From NCBI GenBank assembly GCA_000818945.1, contig KN805391.1, forward strand, positions 446,019 to 510,018: a stretch of 64,000 nucleotides of DNA, written 5' to 3'. This document shows, piece after piece, positions 37,398 through 45,700 of the stretch (within the stretch, counting starts at the first letter, position 1; the number at the start of each line of letters is the position of its first letter). The DNA comes from Schizochytrium sp. CCTCC M209059 (Eukaryota; Sar; Bigyra; Thraustochytrida; Thraustochytriidae). The notes under the pieces were generated by a model. The model was not told the DNA's origin and did not search any database. It was given only the letters and a program-made list of their open reading frames with translations. A program made the translations under genes and the position numbers.

Positions 37398-39101
37398 TCA
37401 AGCTTTGCCCTTTCGGTACCGTTTCTTGACGTGTTTGGGCACCTTGGTCTTGCGACGTTCCTGCTTTTCCTGCTTGACTTGCTTCTTGTGCGCCTTTCGA
37501 GCATCCTTGTCGGCGTCCTTTAAAGTGAAAGCGTCTCCGGTGGCGCCCTCGTCTTCTTCCTCTTCTTCTTGAGAACCACTGTCTGCATCTTGGTTGTCCG
37601 AAGCGTTACTCTCGTGGTCCTGGTCGTCATTCTCGTCGTTATTGCTGGGCTCGGCCTCGGTGCCATCCTTTTCCGAAGTTGATTCGCTATGGACAGCCGC
37701 TTCCGCTTGTGTATCGGCAGCCTCGGAAGTCTCGATTAGGCCCTTGTCGAGGCCCGTCATGATATGAACGAGAAGACGATCTGTGTCAGAACCGGCGGCG
37801 ACGAGCGCATACTCGCGTTCAATATCGTGAACCTGGGACAGACTGGTGGGAATGAAACTGTTGAGAAAGACGCGATTCGAGACCTCGAGCTCATTCGACT
37901 CCTCTTGCGTGAGAGCGCTTGCCCCGTTCATGGTCTCTTGAATTTTATCGAGGGCTGCATCCATTTGCTCTTCGCTGCAATCGAAGCTACGATCCACAAT
38001 AAATTGGAACGCGTGCACCAGATGCATCACTTGAAGTCCCTTCTTGCTGAAGAAAGCATTTGTGTTTTCGATATCAAGACGCAGGAATTCGAGAGCGCGA
38101 GGATGCTCCATTTCGACGGACTGCGACACGTCGATAACGTAGATCGTACGATCGAGGTAGAGAAGATTGTACTCACTAAAATCGCCGTGTACGAGCTTGG
38201 CCATCTGGTACATGCGGCGCAAGATCTTGAGACACTGCACATAGGCGCTCTGGACGCGGCGGGTGCTAAGCGTCGCATCCTTTAGACGGGGCGCTGGCCA
38301 CCCATCGACACCAATAAAGTCCATGACGAGAACATGGGAACGAAGCATGTGCGGCTCTGGACAGGGAATGCCGCAGGTGTGGAGGCGCTTGAGGTTACGA
38401 AGCTCCTTTTCGGCCCAGAGCTTGACCATTTTCCGAGGGTTGCTGCGACCGTAGCCTCCGCGGAACCGGTGTTCGCCACTCACGTACTTGTCGCGGTCCT
38501 TGAAGACCAGAATGGATGTCTTGAAGACCTTGACGGCAAGATCCTTGGATTCTTTGGTGCGCGCGTGATACACATTGGCCTCTTTTCCGGTACTGATGCA
38601 GCCGTTAATTTCCTCAAAGGTGCCACGACTGAGCATTTTGAAGAGGATAAGACGTGTGCGCGGATCCATGACTTGTTCCGTTGTACTGCGGTCGTCCCGG
38701 CCTTGATGCCGGTTCTGACCTTGTTGTTTGCGTTCGCCACGAAGTACATCGTTTTTGGCCGTCTGGGACAAGTTCATTTTGCCCAGATTCACGTGGCGGT
38801 CGATGCTTGCGAGACTGTGTTCCCGGGGCTGCAGCGCGGTTGACGAAGAGCCGCTAAAATCTCTGGACGTCTCGAAGCCGTCGTAGTACGCTGCCTCCTC
38901 TTCGGCGTTTGCCTCCGCTTCGTCGTCATCTTCATCATAGTCGCCATTGCCGTCATTGTTGGCCCCGGAGCCGGAGCCGTACATGGCGTTCTGGGCCCAC
39001 GCATGCTTTTCGGCGTCCGCGCCCCCAGCCCGTGGTGCCGGCGTGAAAAGAGCGGCATGGAGGTCTTTGGCCAGCTGCCTCTTGGCTGCCTCCGACGCCA
39101 T
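37398..39101 (-). CDS. RIOK1: RIO1 atypical protein kinase
   Basis: The product is 567 residues. The RIO domain has STGKEANVYHA at 170-180 in place of a Gly-rich loop, the ATP lysine Lys191 (LAVKVFK), the RIO1 flexible loop HRFRGGYGRSNP, HGDFSEYN with Asp307 and Asn312, and metal-binding Asp324 in IDVSQSVEMEHP. The N-terminal acidic region and a C-terminal acidic then basic tail (QVKQEKQERRKTKVPKHVKK) are typical. RIO1 releases factors in late cytoplasmic 40S maturation and acts as an ATPase/kinase. All catalytic residues are present. Divergent from the amine oxidase gene. Confidence 0.97.
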   Translation of the reverse strand: MASEAAKRQLAKDLHAALFTPAPRAGGADAEKHAWAQNAMYGSGSGANNDGNGDYDEDDDEAEANAEEEAAYYDGFETSRDFSGSSSTALQPREHSLASIDRHVNLGKMNLSQTAKNDVLRGERKQQGQNRHQGRDDRSTTEQVMDPRTRLILFKMLSRGTFEEINGCISTGKEANVYHARTKESKDLAVKVFKTSILVFKDRDKYVSGEHRFRGGYGRSNPRKMVKLWAEKELRNLKRLHTCGIPCPEPHMLRSHVLVMDFIGVDGWPAPRLKDATLSTRRVQSAYVQCLKILRRMYQMAKLVHGDFSEYNLLYLDRTIYVIDVSQSVEMEHPRALEFLRLDIENTNAFFSKKGLQVMHLVHAFQFIVDRSFDCSEEQMDAALDKIQETMNGASALTQEESNELEVSNRVFLNSFIPTSLSQVHDIEREYALVAAGSDTDRLLVHIMTGLDKGLIETSEAADTQAEAAVHSESTSEKDGTEAEPSNNDENDDQDHESNASDNQDADSGSQEEEEEDEGATGDAFTLKDADKDARKAHKKQVKQEKQERRKTKVPKHVKKRYRKGKA

Positions 39102-39330
39102 CGTACGCTGCGGCTTGAACTAGACAATCCTTGCTTCGCGCCGTGTCTGGGTTCTGTGGCGCCTGGGCGCCGAGTTCTTCTGGCACGGCCGCCCACAATG
39201 AAAGTGAAATGAACGCGTCGGCGACCTCGCCGGCGCCCTCGCCGCACGCAGGCTTTCCCTTTCTCCTTGGCCCCGACCCTGGCCCTGCCTTTAATGGTCC
39301 TGTCTCCGGTGCTCCTCCGGTGCTCGCCGC

Positions 39331-39363
<33 letters not shown>

Positions 39364-39371
39364 GCAGCAGG
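39331..39371 (+). repeat. (GCA)10 trinucleotide repeat with one interruption
   Basis: Ten pure GCA units run 39331-39360, then GCG and more GCA. It reads CTG on the RIO1 sense strand and probably lies in or near the RIO1 5' leader or promoter. Confidence 0.88.
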
Positions 39372-39803
39372 TGGGTCTGTCAGGCCATCCTCTCTCTCCC
39401 ACCGAGTGACTGGCTGCGGGCCATCGCCGCCCGCGCATCTTGCGTTGCGCAAAAAGATCGTATATAGAACGGATGCGGAACCGAAGCTGGAGTTTTTCTT
39501 GCGCTTGTCGAGGGAGGGAGCTGCGGAGAGTCTGCTCCATCGCCAGCCAGCCTTCACAGTCAGTCAGTCGGTCACTCACCGACGACGCCTCGCCGATGGT
39601 GCCTGCGAGTGCTATGCTAGTCAGGGGGTGGCTCTCACGCGACGGGTGGGATCATCATCATCTCCCATTGGAAAGCAGAGAATGTAAATGAGGTCGTGAA
39701 TAGTAACTATAGTAAAACTGTAGTAAAACTGTAAACTGCAAGAAAGGTCGCCGCACAACCCGACAAATCCTTTATCTGGCATAATATTAACCACCTATAA
39801 ACA

Positions 39804-39929
39804 AAGGATATACTGCGGTAATCCTCGCACCAAGCTGGACGCGTGATCCCCCTTCGCCAAGTTAGAAGAATATACTTTAGTATGAGTTATATAACCGCTA
39901 ACGTTGCTCTCTTATAATAGTATATCCTT
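39804..39929. repeat. AT-rich island with 11-bp inverted repeat
   Basis: AAGGATATACT (39804-39814) and its exact reverse complement AGTATATCCTT (39919-39929) flank about 104 bases. Between them GAATATACTTTAGTATGAG holds a small ATACT/AGTAT palindrome. The composition is far more AT-rich than the surrounding DNA. Confidence 0.7.
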
Positions 39930-40018
39930 GCTTAAGTCACAAACTGCGTTGCGCGGCCTAGGATCCGGAGGCCAGTGTGTACCTGAGCTGGACAAGAGGA
40001 TGGACGGCGCGTGTGTGC

Positions 40019-40050
40019 AGCACGTGCACGTGCTCCGCGTGCACGTGTAC
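40019..40050. promoter_or_regulatory. Triple CACGTG (E-box/G-box) cluster
   Basis: GCACGTGCACGTGCTCCGC then GTGCACGTGTAC hold three CACGTG cores in about 30 bases, partly as an inverted repeat, 126-157 bases upstream of the amine oxidase ATG. CACGTG is the standard site for bHLH and some bZIP factors. Binding here is inferred. Confidence 0.55.
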
Positions 40051-40175
40051 TAGTAGCGGCACAGCGAGGGCGCGAGGGGCGCGAGGGGCGGCGGCATAAA
40101 AGCACCGGAAGGAGGCCCGGGCGGACGCCGCTTCGCTCGGTCTCAGTCTCGGTCGGGGCGGTGGCCGGCGGTGGC

Positions 40176-41807
40176 ATGACGCCGGAGCAGTTCCAGCGCG
40201 CGAGGAAGGAGTCCGAGGCGAGGGAGAAGGCGGCACGCGAGCAGGCGCGCGCAGCCATGCAGAGACACGCGTACGAGCAGACGGAGCGCGGGCGCAGCTC
40301 GGTGCCGGTGGGGCCCAGGCCCAGGGCCGGCCTCCTCTCGCGACTGTCGGTCCTGCGCAAGCGCGTGTCCAAGCGGAGGGCCGCGCGCAAGGCACAGAGC
40401 CTGCTGGGGGAGAACGACTACGAGGTCGTTATCGTGGGCGGCGGGTTCTCCGGCGCCTACTGCGCGTACGAGCTGCGAAAGGAGTTCCCCGAGCTCAAAA
40501 TTGTCATCCTCGAGGGGGATAACGACCTCGGCGGCCGTCTCTTTAGCGACGATAATGATGACAACCCATACAACATGGACGAGCTCGGCGGTATGCGTAT
40601 CTTCCCCTCGGTGCAGCCTCGCGTGGCCGAGATGGTCACCGAAATGGGCTGCGACCTGGTCCCAGTGAAACTCGAAGACAGCTCGAACCTTTTTTACTAT
40701 GAGGGCAAGCGTGTGCGTAAGGGAGACTTTCGCCTCACCGACTGTGGCCTCACACCCAAAGACTTTCTCCAGCAGTGCTACGACGCGTACGAGGAGGCCA
40801 TGCCCGAGGACGCGGCACGCCCGCCTCTCGAGCGCGAGGAGCTCTGCATGCTCAGCTTGCCAACCTTTCTTGAAAAGTATGGCGCCTCGCGCGCAGACAT
40901 AAAGGAGTTCTTCTCGTACAGCGGCTACGATATCTTTTCCGACGAGAGCGTGGCCGCCTCGGTCTTTGTGCAAGAGGGTATTCTCTACGGCCCCGAGCTG
41001 GACGAAGACCAGCATTACGTGCGAGAGGGCTTCGAGGAGGTGGTGAAGCGCATGGCGAAGGCAAGCGAAGCCGAGGTCCGTCTTAACGCCAAGGTCTCGG
41101 CCATCGCCGAGCCTGACGCCGAGGGTTTCTCTGCTCTTTCCGTACGCGAAAATGGCGCGTCCGTTACACTTCGCGCCAAGCGTGTGATTATTGGTCTTCC
41201 GCAGGACGCCGCCACGAAACTCGCCAAGCGCTCGCCTGCGCTTACGGGCGAACGTCTCGACCTCATTTGCAACGCTGTCAAGCTTATCCCGCTTTTCAAG
41301 GTCTTTCTTCAATTTCAGCTTCCTGATTCTTCCGATGTATGGTGGCGCGAGGCCGGATTCAAGTACGGAAAGTCCACCACCGATTTGGAGGTGCGCCAGA
41401 TCCACTACTATGACCGCGAGGATCTTCTCTGCTATGCTTCGGGCAAGTACGCCGAGTACTGGGATCGCGAGTTCCGCGCGAACTGGCGCAACGCTGCGCA
41501 TGAGGTTTACGATCAAATTAAGGACATGCACGGCGAGCATGCGGCCAAGGCGCCAGAGCCCATCTGGGAAGACACCATTTTCCGCTTCTGGAAAAATGGC
41601 AGCCACAAGTGGCGTAAAGGCGTCGAGATTGGCGCTGCCCTGCACACCATTTGCCACGGCGGCACGTCTGCGATGGAGCCTTCTCAGTCGCCCATTCTGC
41701 TCGTGGGCGATGCCTTTTCTACGCAGCAGGGCTGGGTGGCTGGCGCCATCGAGACCAGTGATTTGGCTCTCAAGCATGTGAAAGCTGGGCTCGGCGCCAT
41801 GCGGTAG
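40176..41807 (+). CDS. FAD-dependent amine oxidase family protein
   Basis: ATG 40176 gives 543 residues. A charged helical N-terminus of about 80 residues precedes the FAD Rossmann motif VVIVGGGFSGAYCAYEL (Gly88 to Gly93) and the LEGDNDLGGRLFS loop that contacts the flavin. ELGGMRIFP follows, as in flavin monoamine and L-amino-acid oxidases. The C-terminal FAD motif reads PILLVGDAFSTQQGWVAGAI near 506-525. Family members oxidise amines or amino acids to imines with hydrogen peroxide release. Substrate cannot be fixed: candidates include L-amino acids, polyamines and monoamines. No clear signal peptide. The frame extends upstream to 40011 without an ATG. Confidence 0.88.
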   Translation: MTPEQFQRARKESEAREKAAREQARAAMQRHAYEQTERGRSSVPVGPRPRAGLLSRLSVLRKRVSKRRAARKAQSLLGENDYEVVIVGGGFSGAYCAYELRKEFPELKIVILEGDNDLGGRLFSDDNDDNPYNMDELGGMRIFPSVQPRVAEMVTEMGCDLVPVKLEDSSNLFYYEGKRVRKGDFRLTDCGLTPKDFLQQCYDAYEEAMPEDAARPPLEREELCMLSLPTFLEKYGASRADIKEFFSYSGYDIFSDESVAASVFVQEGILYGPELDEDQHYVREGFEEVVKRMAKASEAEVRLNAKVSAIAEPDAEGFSALSVRENGASVTLRAKRVIIGLPQDAATKLAKRSPALTGERLDLICNAVKLIPLFKVFLQFQLPDSSDVWWREAGFKYGKSTTDLEVRQIHYYDREDLLCYASGKYAEYWDREFRANWRNAAHEVYDQIKDMHGEHAAKAPEPIWEDTIFRFWKNGSHKWRKGVEIGAALHTICHGGTSAMEPSQSPILLVGDAFSTQQGWVAGAIETSDLALKHVKAGLGAMR

Positions 41808-41885
41808 CTACATTCTTCCTGCGCACTATTGCCAGCGAGTCAGCCAGCAAGTCCAGGATCTGCTCTTCTTTGTTTCTCCATTGCA

Positions 41886-42411
41886 GATTCTAATCGATGA
41901 TAATTCTCTTACTCTTTCTCGCTCTCTCTTTCTTTTGCATTGTGTATTGCAAGGCAAGCCCCTCGAGCTGGCCAGCCGTGAAGAGCTACTCGTGAAATCT
42001 CCGGATTTCTCATCCATCGACCTCGGTCATCAACCTCTGCCCCCCGAGATGATGTTTCCGACAACCAAGAGCAACTCTCTCCCACTCGTAGCACTCCCAT
42101 CGCCGACCAGGATGATCACACATCTCTCCCTCGCCGATGGTGCGCGTCCTTTGAGGGAGGGAAGGGGGATTCGCGCGTCGACTTTTGGCAAAACGATTCT
42201 AATCGATGATAATTCTTTCGCTCTTTCTCGTTCTCTATCTTTTGCATTGTGCATTGGAGAGCTAGTCGCGAAATCTCCGGATTTCTCATCCATCGACCTC
42301 GGTCCTCAACCTCTGCCCCCCCGAGATGATGATTCCGACAACCAAGAGCAACTCTCTCCCACTCGTACCACTCCCATCGCCGACCAAGCTGGTCACTCAT
42401 CTTTCCCTCGC
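41886..42411 (+). repeat. Two diverged copies of a 220-250 base unit
   Basis: Copy 1 is 41886-42135 and copy 2 is 42195-42411. Shared blocks include GATTCTAATCGATGATAATT, AAATCTCCGGATTTCTCATC and CAACCAAGAGCAACTCTCTC. Copy 2 lacks about 30 bases near its middle and the copies differ by small length changes, including one in a C-run, so reading frame is not kept between them. Confidence 0.9.
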
Positions 42412-42428
42412 GGGAAAAATCCCGCGCC

Positions 42429-42518
42429 CACTTGGCGCGCCCATTGCCGACTTGCGCGGCGCGAATACTCCACTTCGCGCCGCGGGCGGCAAGTGGGCCC
42501 CGCGCGGCGCAAGTGGGC
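42429..42518. promoter_or_regulatory. CACTTG/CAAGTG motif cluster upstream of Fused-like kinase
   Basis: CACTTGGCG is at 42429-42437, ACTTGCGCG at 42450-42458, GCAAGTGGG at 42489-42497 and GCGCAAGTGGGC at 42507-42518, about 260-350 bases upstream of the preferred kinase ATG. Same motif family as at 11143 and 17653. Confidence 0.45.
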
Positions 42519-42560
42519 GGCCGCGGTGGTTAGTGCGGAAGCAGAGGTCAGTCAATGACC

Positions 42561-42703
42561 GTCTGTCTCTCTCTGTCTGTCGTCTGTCTGTCTGTCTGTC
42601 TGTCTATCTGTCTGTCTATCAAATGAATGAATGAATGCATGAATAAATGAGTGCATAAATGCATGAATGCATGAATGCATGAATGCATGAACGAATGTCT
42701 CGA
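42561..42703 (+). repeat. TGTC then ATGA/ATGC tetranucleotide repeats
   Basis: TGTC units run to about 42620 with interruptions (CTGTCTATC), then ATGAATGA and ATGCATGA units run to about 42700. The second part contains many ATG triplets just upstream of the kinase start. Confidence 0.85.
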
Positions 42704-42779
42704 TCGTCGATCGCGCGCCCGAAAACCCGAACCTGCGACGATCGCGGCGCGGCGCCGCGCGCTGCGTGGGCGCGGCGCG

Positions 42780-45700
42780 ATGGCGAGGCGGCGCGCGGAG
42801 GAGGCGGAGGGCGAGGGCGGCGAGGCCGAGGCCGAGAGCGGCGGCGGCGCGCTGAGCAGGAGCGCCGAGGCGGCCGGCGGCGACGACGGAGATGAAACCT
42901 CGGGGCGCCGCCGCGAGCGCGAGCCCGAGCGCGAAGCGAGGCGGCGGCGGGGGCTGCGACGGGATGCGAAGGAGGGCGAGACCCTCGCGCAGGTCCGGGC
43001 CGAAGACCTTGACGGGATCGCGAGCCCGCGCAAACATCGCGAGCGCGAAGCGGACGCGGAGTCCGCCAAGCGCGAACAACCCGGCCAGGTCGAAGACGAC
43101 AACGACGAGGAGCAGCGCAGCGACCCGGAGCGCCCTGAGCCAGACGCAAAAGAAGCGTCTGCAGCCGCTGACGCCCCTTCGCTCTCAAAAGGGAATGGCG
43201 ACGATCGTGCGCAAGAAACATGGCACGATGGCGACAGACAAAGGGACCCGAACGGGCAGAACTCGACGCGCAGGCACAGGCAGTGGACGCCGCGCCGCGG
43301 ACGGAGGAGACCCGAAGAGGTGATTGTGCCTGCGACAGACGTGGAAAACCCAATGGACAACTACGTCGTGCTTGATATTATTGGCGAGGGGTCTTTCGGC
43401 AAGGTGCACAAGGGGAGGAGGAGATTCACAGGTCACATTCTTGCGCTCAAATTCATCAGCAAGCACGGAAAGTCCGAAGCAGAGCTCGCCAAGTTACGAA
43501 GCGAAATTGAAATCCTTCGACCACTTGACCACGCGAACATTGTGCTCTTGCTCGACGCTTTTGAAACACGGCGAGAGTTTTGCGTCGTCACAGAGTTTGC
43601 CCAAGGTGATCTCTTTCAGCTTCTCGAGGATGACCGTCGCGTGGCCGAGCCGCAGGTACAAAACATTGCCAAACAGCTCGTCCAAGCTCTTTATTATCTC
43701 CACTCGCACCGCATCATCCATCGAGATATGAAACCACAAAATATTCTTATTAGTAGCGAAGGCCGCGTCAAATTGTGCGACTTTGGCTTTGCGCGTGCGC
43801 TCTCTGCAAAGACCATTATGGTCACCTCCATCAAAGGAACGCCTCTTTATATGGCCCCAGAGCTCGTTCGCGAACAGCCGTACAATCATACGGCCGACCT
43901 ATGGTCGCTGGGTGTGATTCTCTACGAGCTCTTCGTGGGCCAACCCCCCTTTTTCACCAACAACATCTACACGCTCATCAACCTCATTGTCAAAAATGAG
44001 GTGCGATACCCTTCGGAAATGTCGCAGCTCTTCAAAAGCTTTTTAGCGGGCTTGCTTACCAAGGACAGTCGGCACCGGCTGCAGTGGCCCAAACTCTTTG
44101 ACCACCCATTCGTGCGCGAGACCCCAGAAGAGGTCCAGGCCCGAGAAGTCGTGGAAGCGAATCATCTCAATAACCCTCGCTACCGTCTCGAGCAGTTTCT
44201 TGGCACACGACAGCCTACCGTGCCACCAACACCAACCATGACCTCGCCTGTGCGCATGAGCGAGCCACGTAGCCCGCGTTGGCCAAATCCCTCGAGCGCC
44301 GAACGGCAGCGCCAGCGCCAGCTTCAGCAGCGGCTCGACGTCTCCGATCAGCATGATCTCCTTTCGATCGCCTCATCTCGCGACGAGGCGCCTTCGCCGC
44401 GACTTCGCAGGCGTAATTCAATTGCAAATGTCGACCAAGACTCTCGCACAGCACCCGAACGCCCTCCCGTTGATGGAGAACTCATTCCTTATGAGCGCGG
44501 CGTTCCGAGCGCGGCCGCTCGTCTCCCCAAACGCACGCAACGTGGCCATCGTCGCTCCTCGAGCTCCAATGCTGCGCTCCTGCGTCCAACAGAAGAGCAT
44601 TCTCACGATGCGGGTTCATCAAATGGTGGCACAACACTTTATAACCAAGCCTCAGATGTGCGTCGCCGCGCATCTGCTTCGTCGTCTTCGTCCTCTTCGC
44701 CAACAGCATCATCATCATTGTCATCATCACCAGGTGGCGCTGGGATTCAAGAAGGCGAAGACGATGACGCATTAAGACACCAAAGGAAAGATGCCGCGCA
44801 ACCCACACCTGGAAGCTTTGGAGCAAAGACGACAACTGTGGAGCCTGGCAAAGATGAGCACGACTCAACTAGTACCGGTAGCAATACCTCGGATCCCCAA
44901 CACGATCTGGCTCGACTTGCGGCTCGAGCCGCGGGTACTGGAGAGTCCTCGTTGGCGATGCGGCACGATGTTCGCGTGTTGGAGCAAATTTGCGCTACGC
45001 TCGCAAACGAGCGCGCTGGTGCCGAAATGGTACGCAATGCGCTAAAAACAATCATCCTGCTCGCAGCTAAGCCTGTGGAGCGCCTTGGCGCCTCGGCGCG
45101 AGGCGATGTCCTGCTCGACAGCGACCTCTTCGCAGTGCTGGTGCGCTTTTGCAAACAGGAACTTCGACGACGCTCGCGCCGCACCGCACCACTCCTTGCC
45201 GATGCTCTCCACGCACTTCGTTGCCTTTTGCGCGAGCACATGCGTGAGCAAGAGCCTCTACGCGTGGACAAGCGTATCGGCGAACTCTGCGTCCGTGCCC
45301 TCTCTCCTGCCGTTGAGGCATTTCAGACTGTGCAGGGCGCCCAGACAGATGCCATCAAGTGCGTGCTCCTCATTTGCAGCTTTTGCACCGTGTATTCGCC
45401 TCGTCTATGGATCAGTGTACACAAAGAGGTCTCATCAGAGGACTTTTGCAATGCGCTCGTTGTCGTCCTGCAGCATAGCAATGTGAAGCGACGCGGGTCT
45501 GTCGATCAGCGCAACAAAGAGGCGCGCCTTGCACTTCGTGCCATGGCACTCCTCGTGCATCCGGCGGCGAGCAATGGCGGCGAGGTCGCTTTGGAGCATT
45601 TTCCCTTGTTCGCGCCCTTTGACGAACGCGACGAGTTCGAGGTTGATCCTTCCGACTGGTTCGGGGGAATCTTTCAGACGGATCGACCAGCCAAACTTGA

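Larger units (their letters stand above)
39102..40175. other. Divergent region between RIO1 and amine oxidase genes
   Basis: A CAG repeat (39331-39371) lies about 230 bases upstream of the RIO1 start. An AT-rich island spans about 39680-39950 and includes an inverted repeat. A triple CACGTG cluster lies at 40019-40050 on the amine oxidase side. No gene is supported. Confidence 0.6.
41808..42779. other. Region between amine oxidase and Fused-like kinase
   Basis: 41886-42411 holds two diverged copies of a 220-250 base unit. 42429-42518 has CACTTG/CAAGTG sites. 42561-42703 holds TGTC and then ATGA tetranucleotide repeats with many ATGs. No conserved protein is seen, though frames of up to 225 codons run through the duplication. 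Confidence 0.55.

Noticed and set aside
40143..41777. 544-codon open frame on the minus strand
   Set aside because: It lies fully antisense to the amine oxidase gene, which has clear FAD motifs. GC-rich third positions keep the opposite strand open.
41881..42558. 225-codon plus-strand frame over the duplicated unit
   Set aside because: The two repeat copies are read in different frames because of length changes, so the protein is not being preserved.
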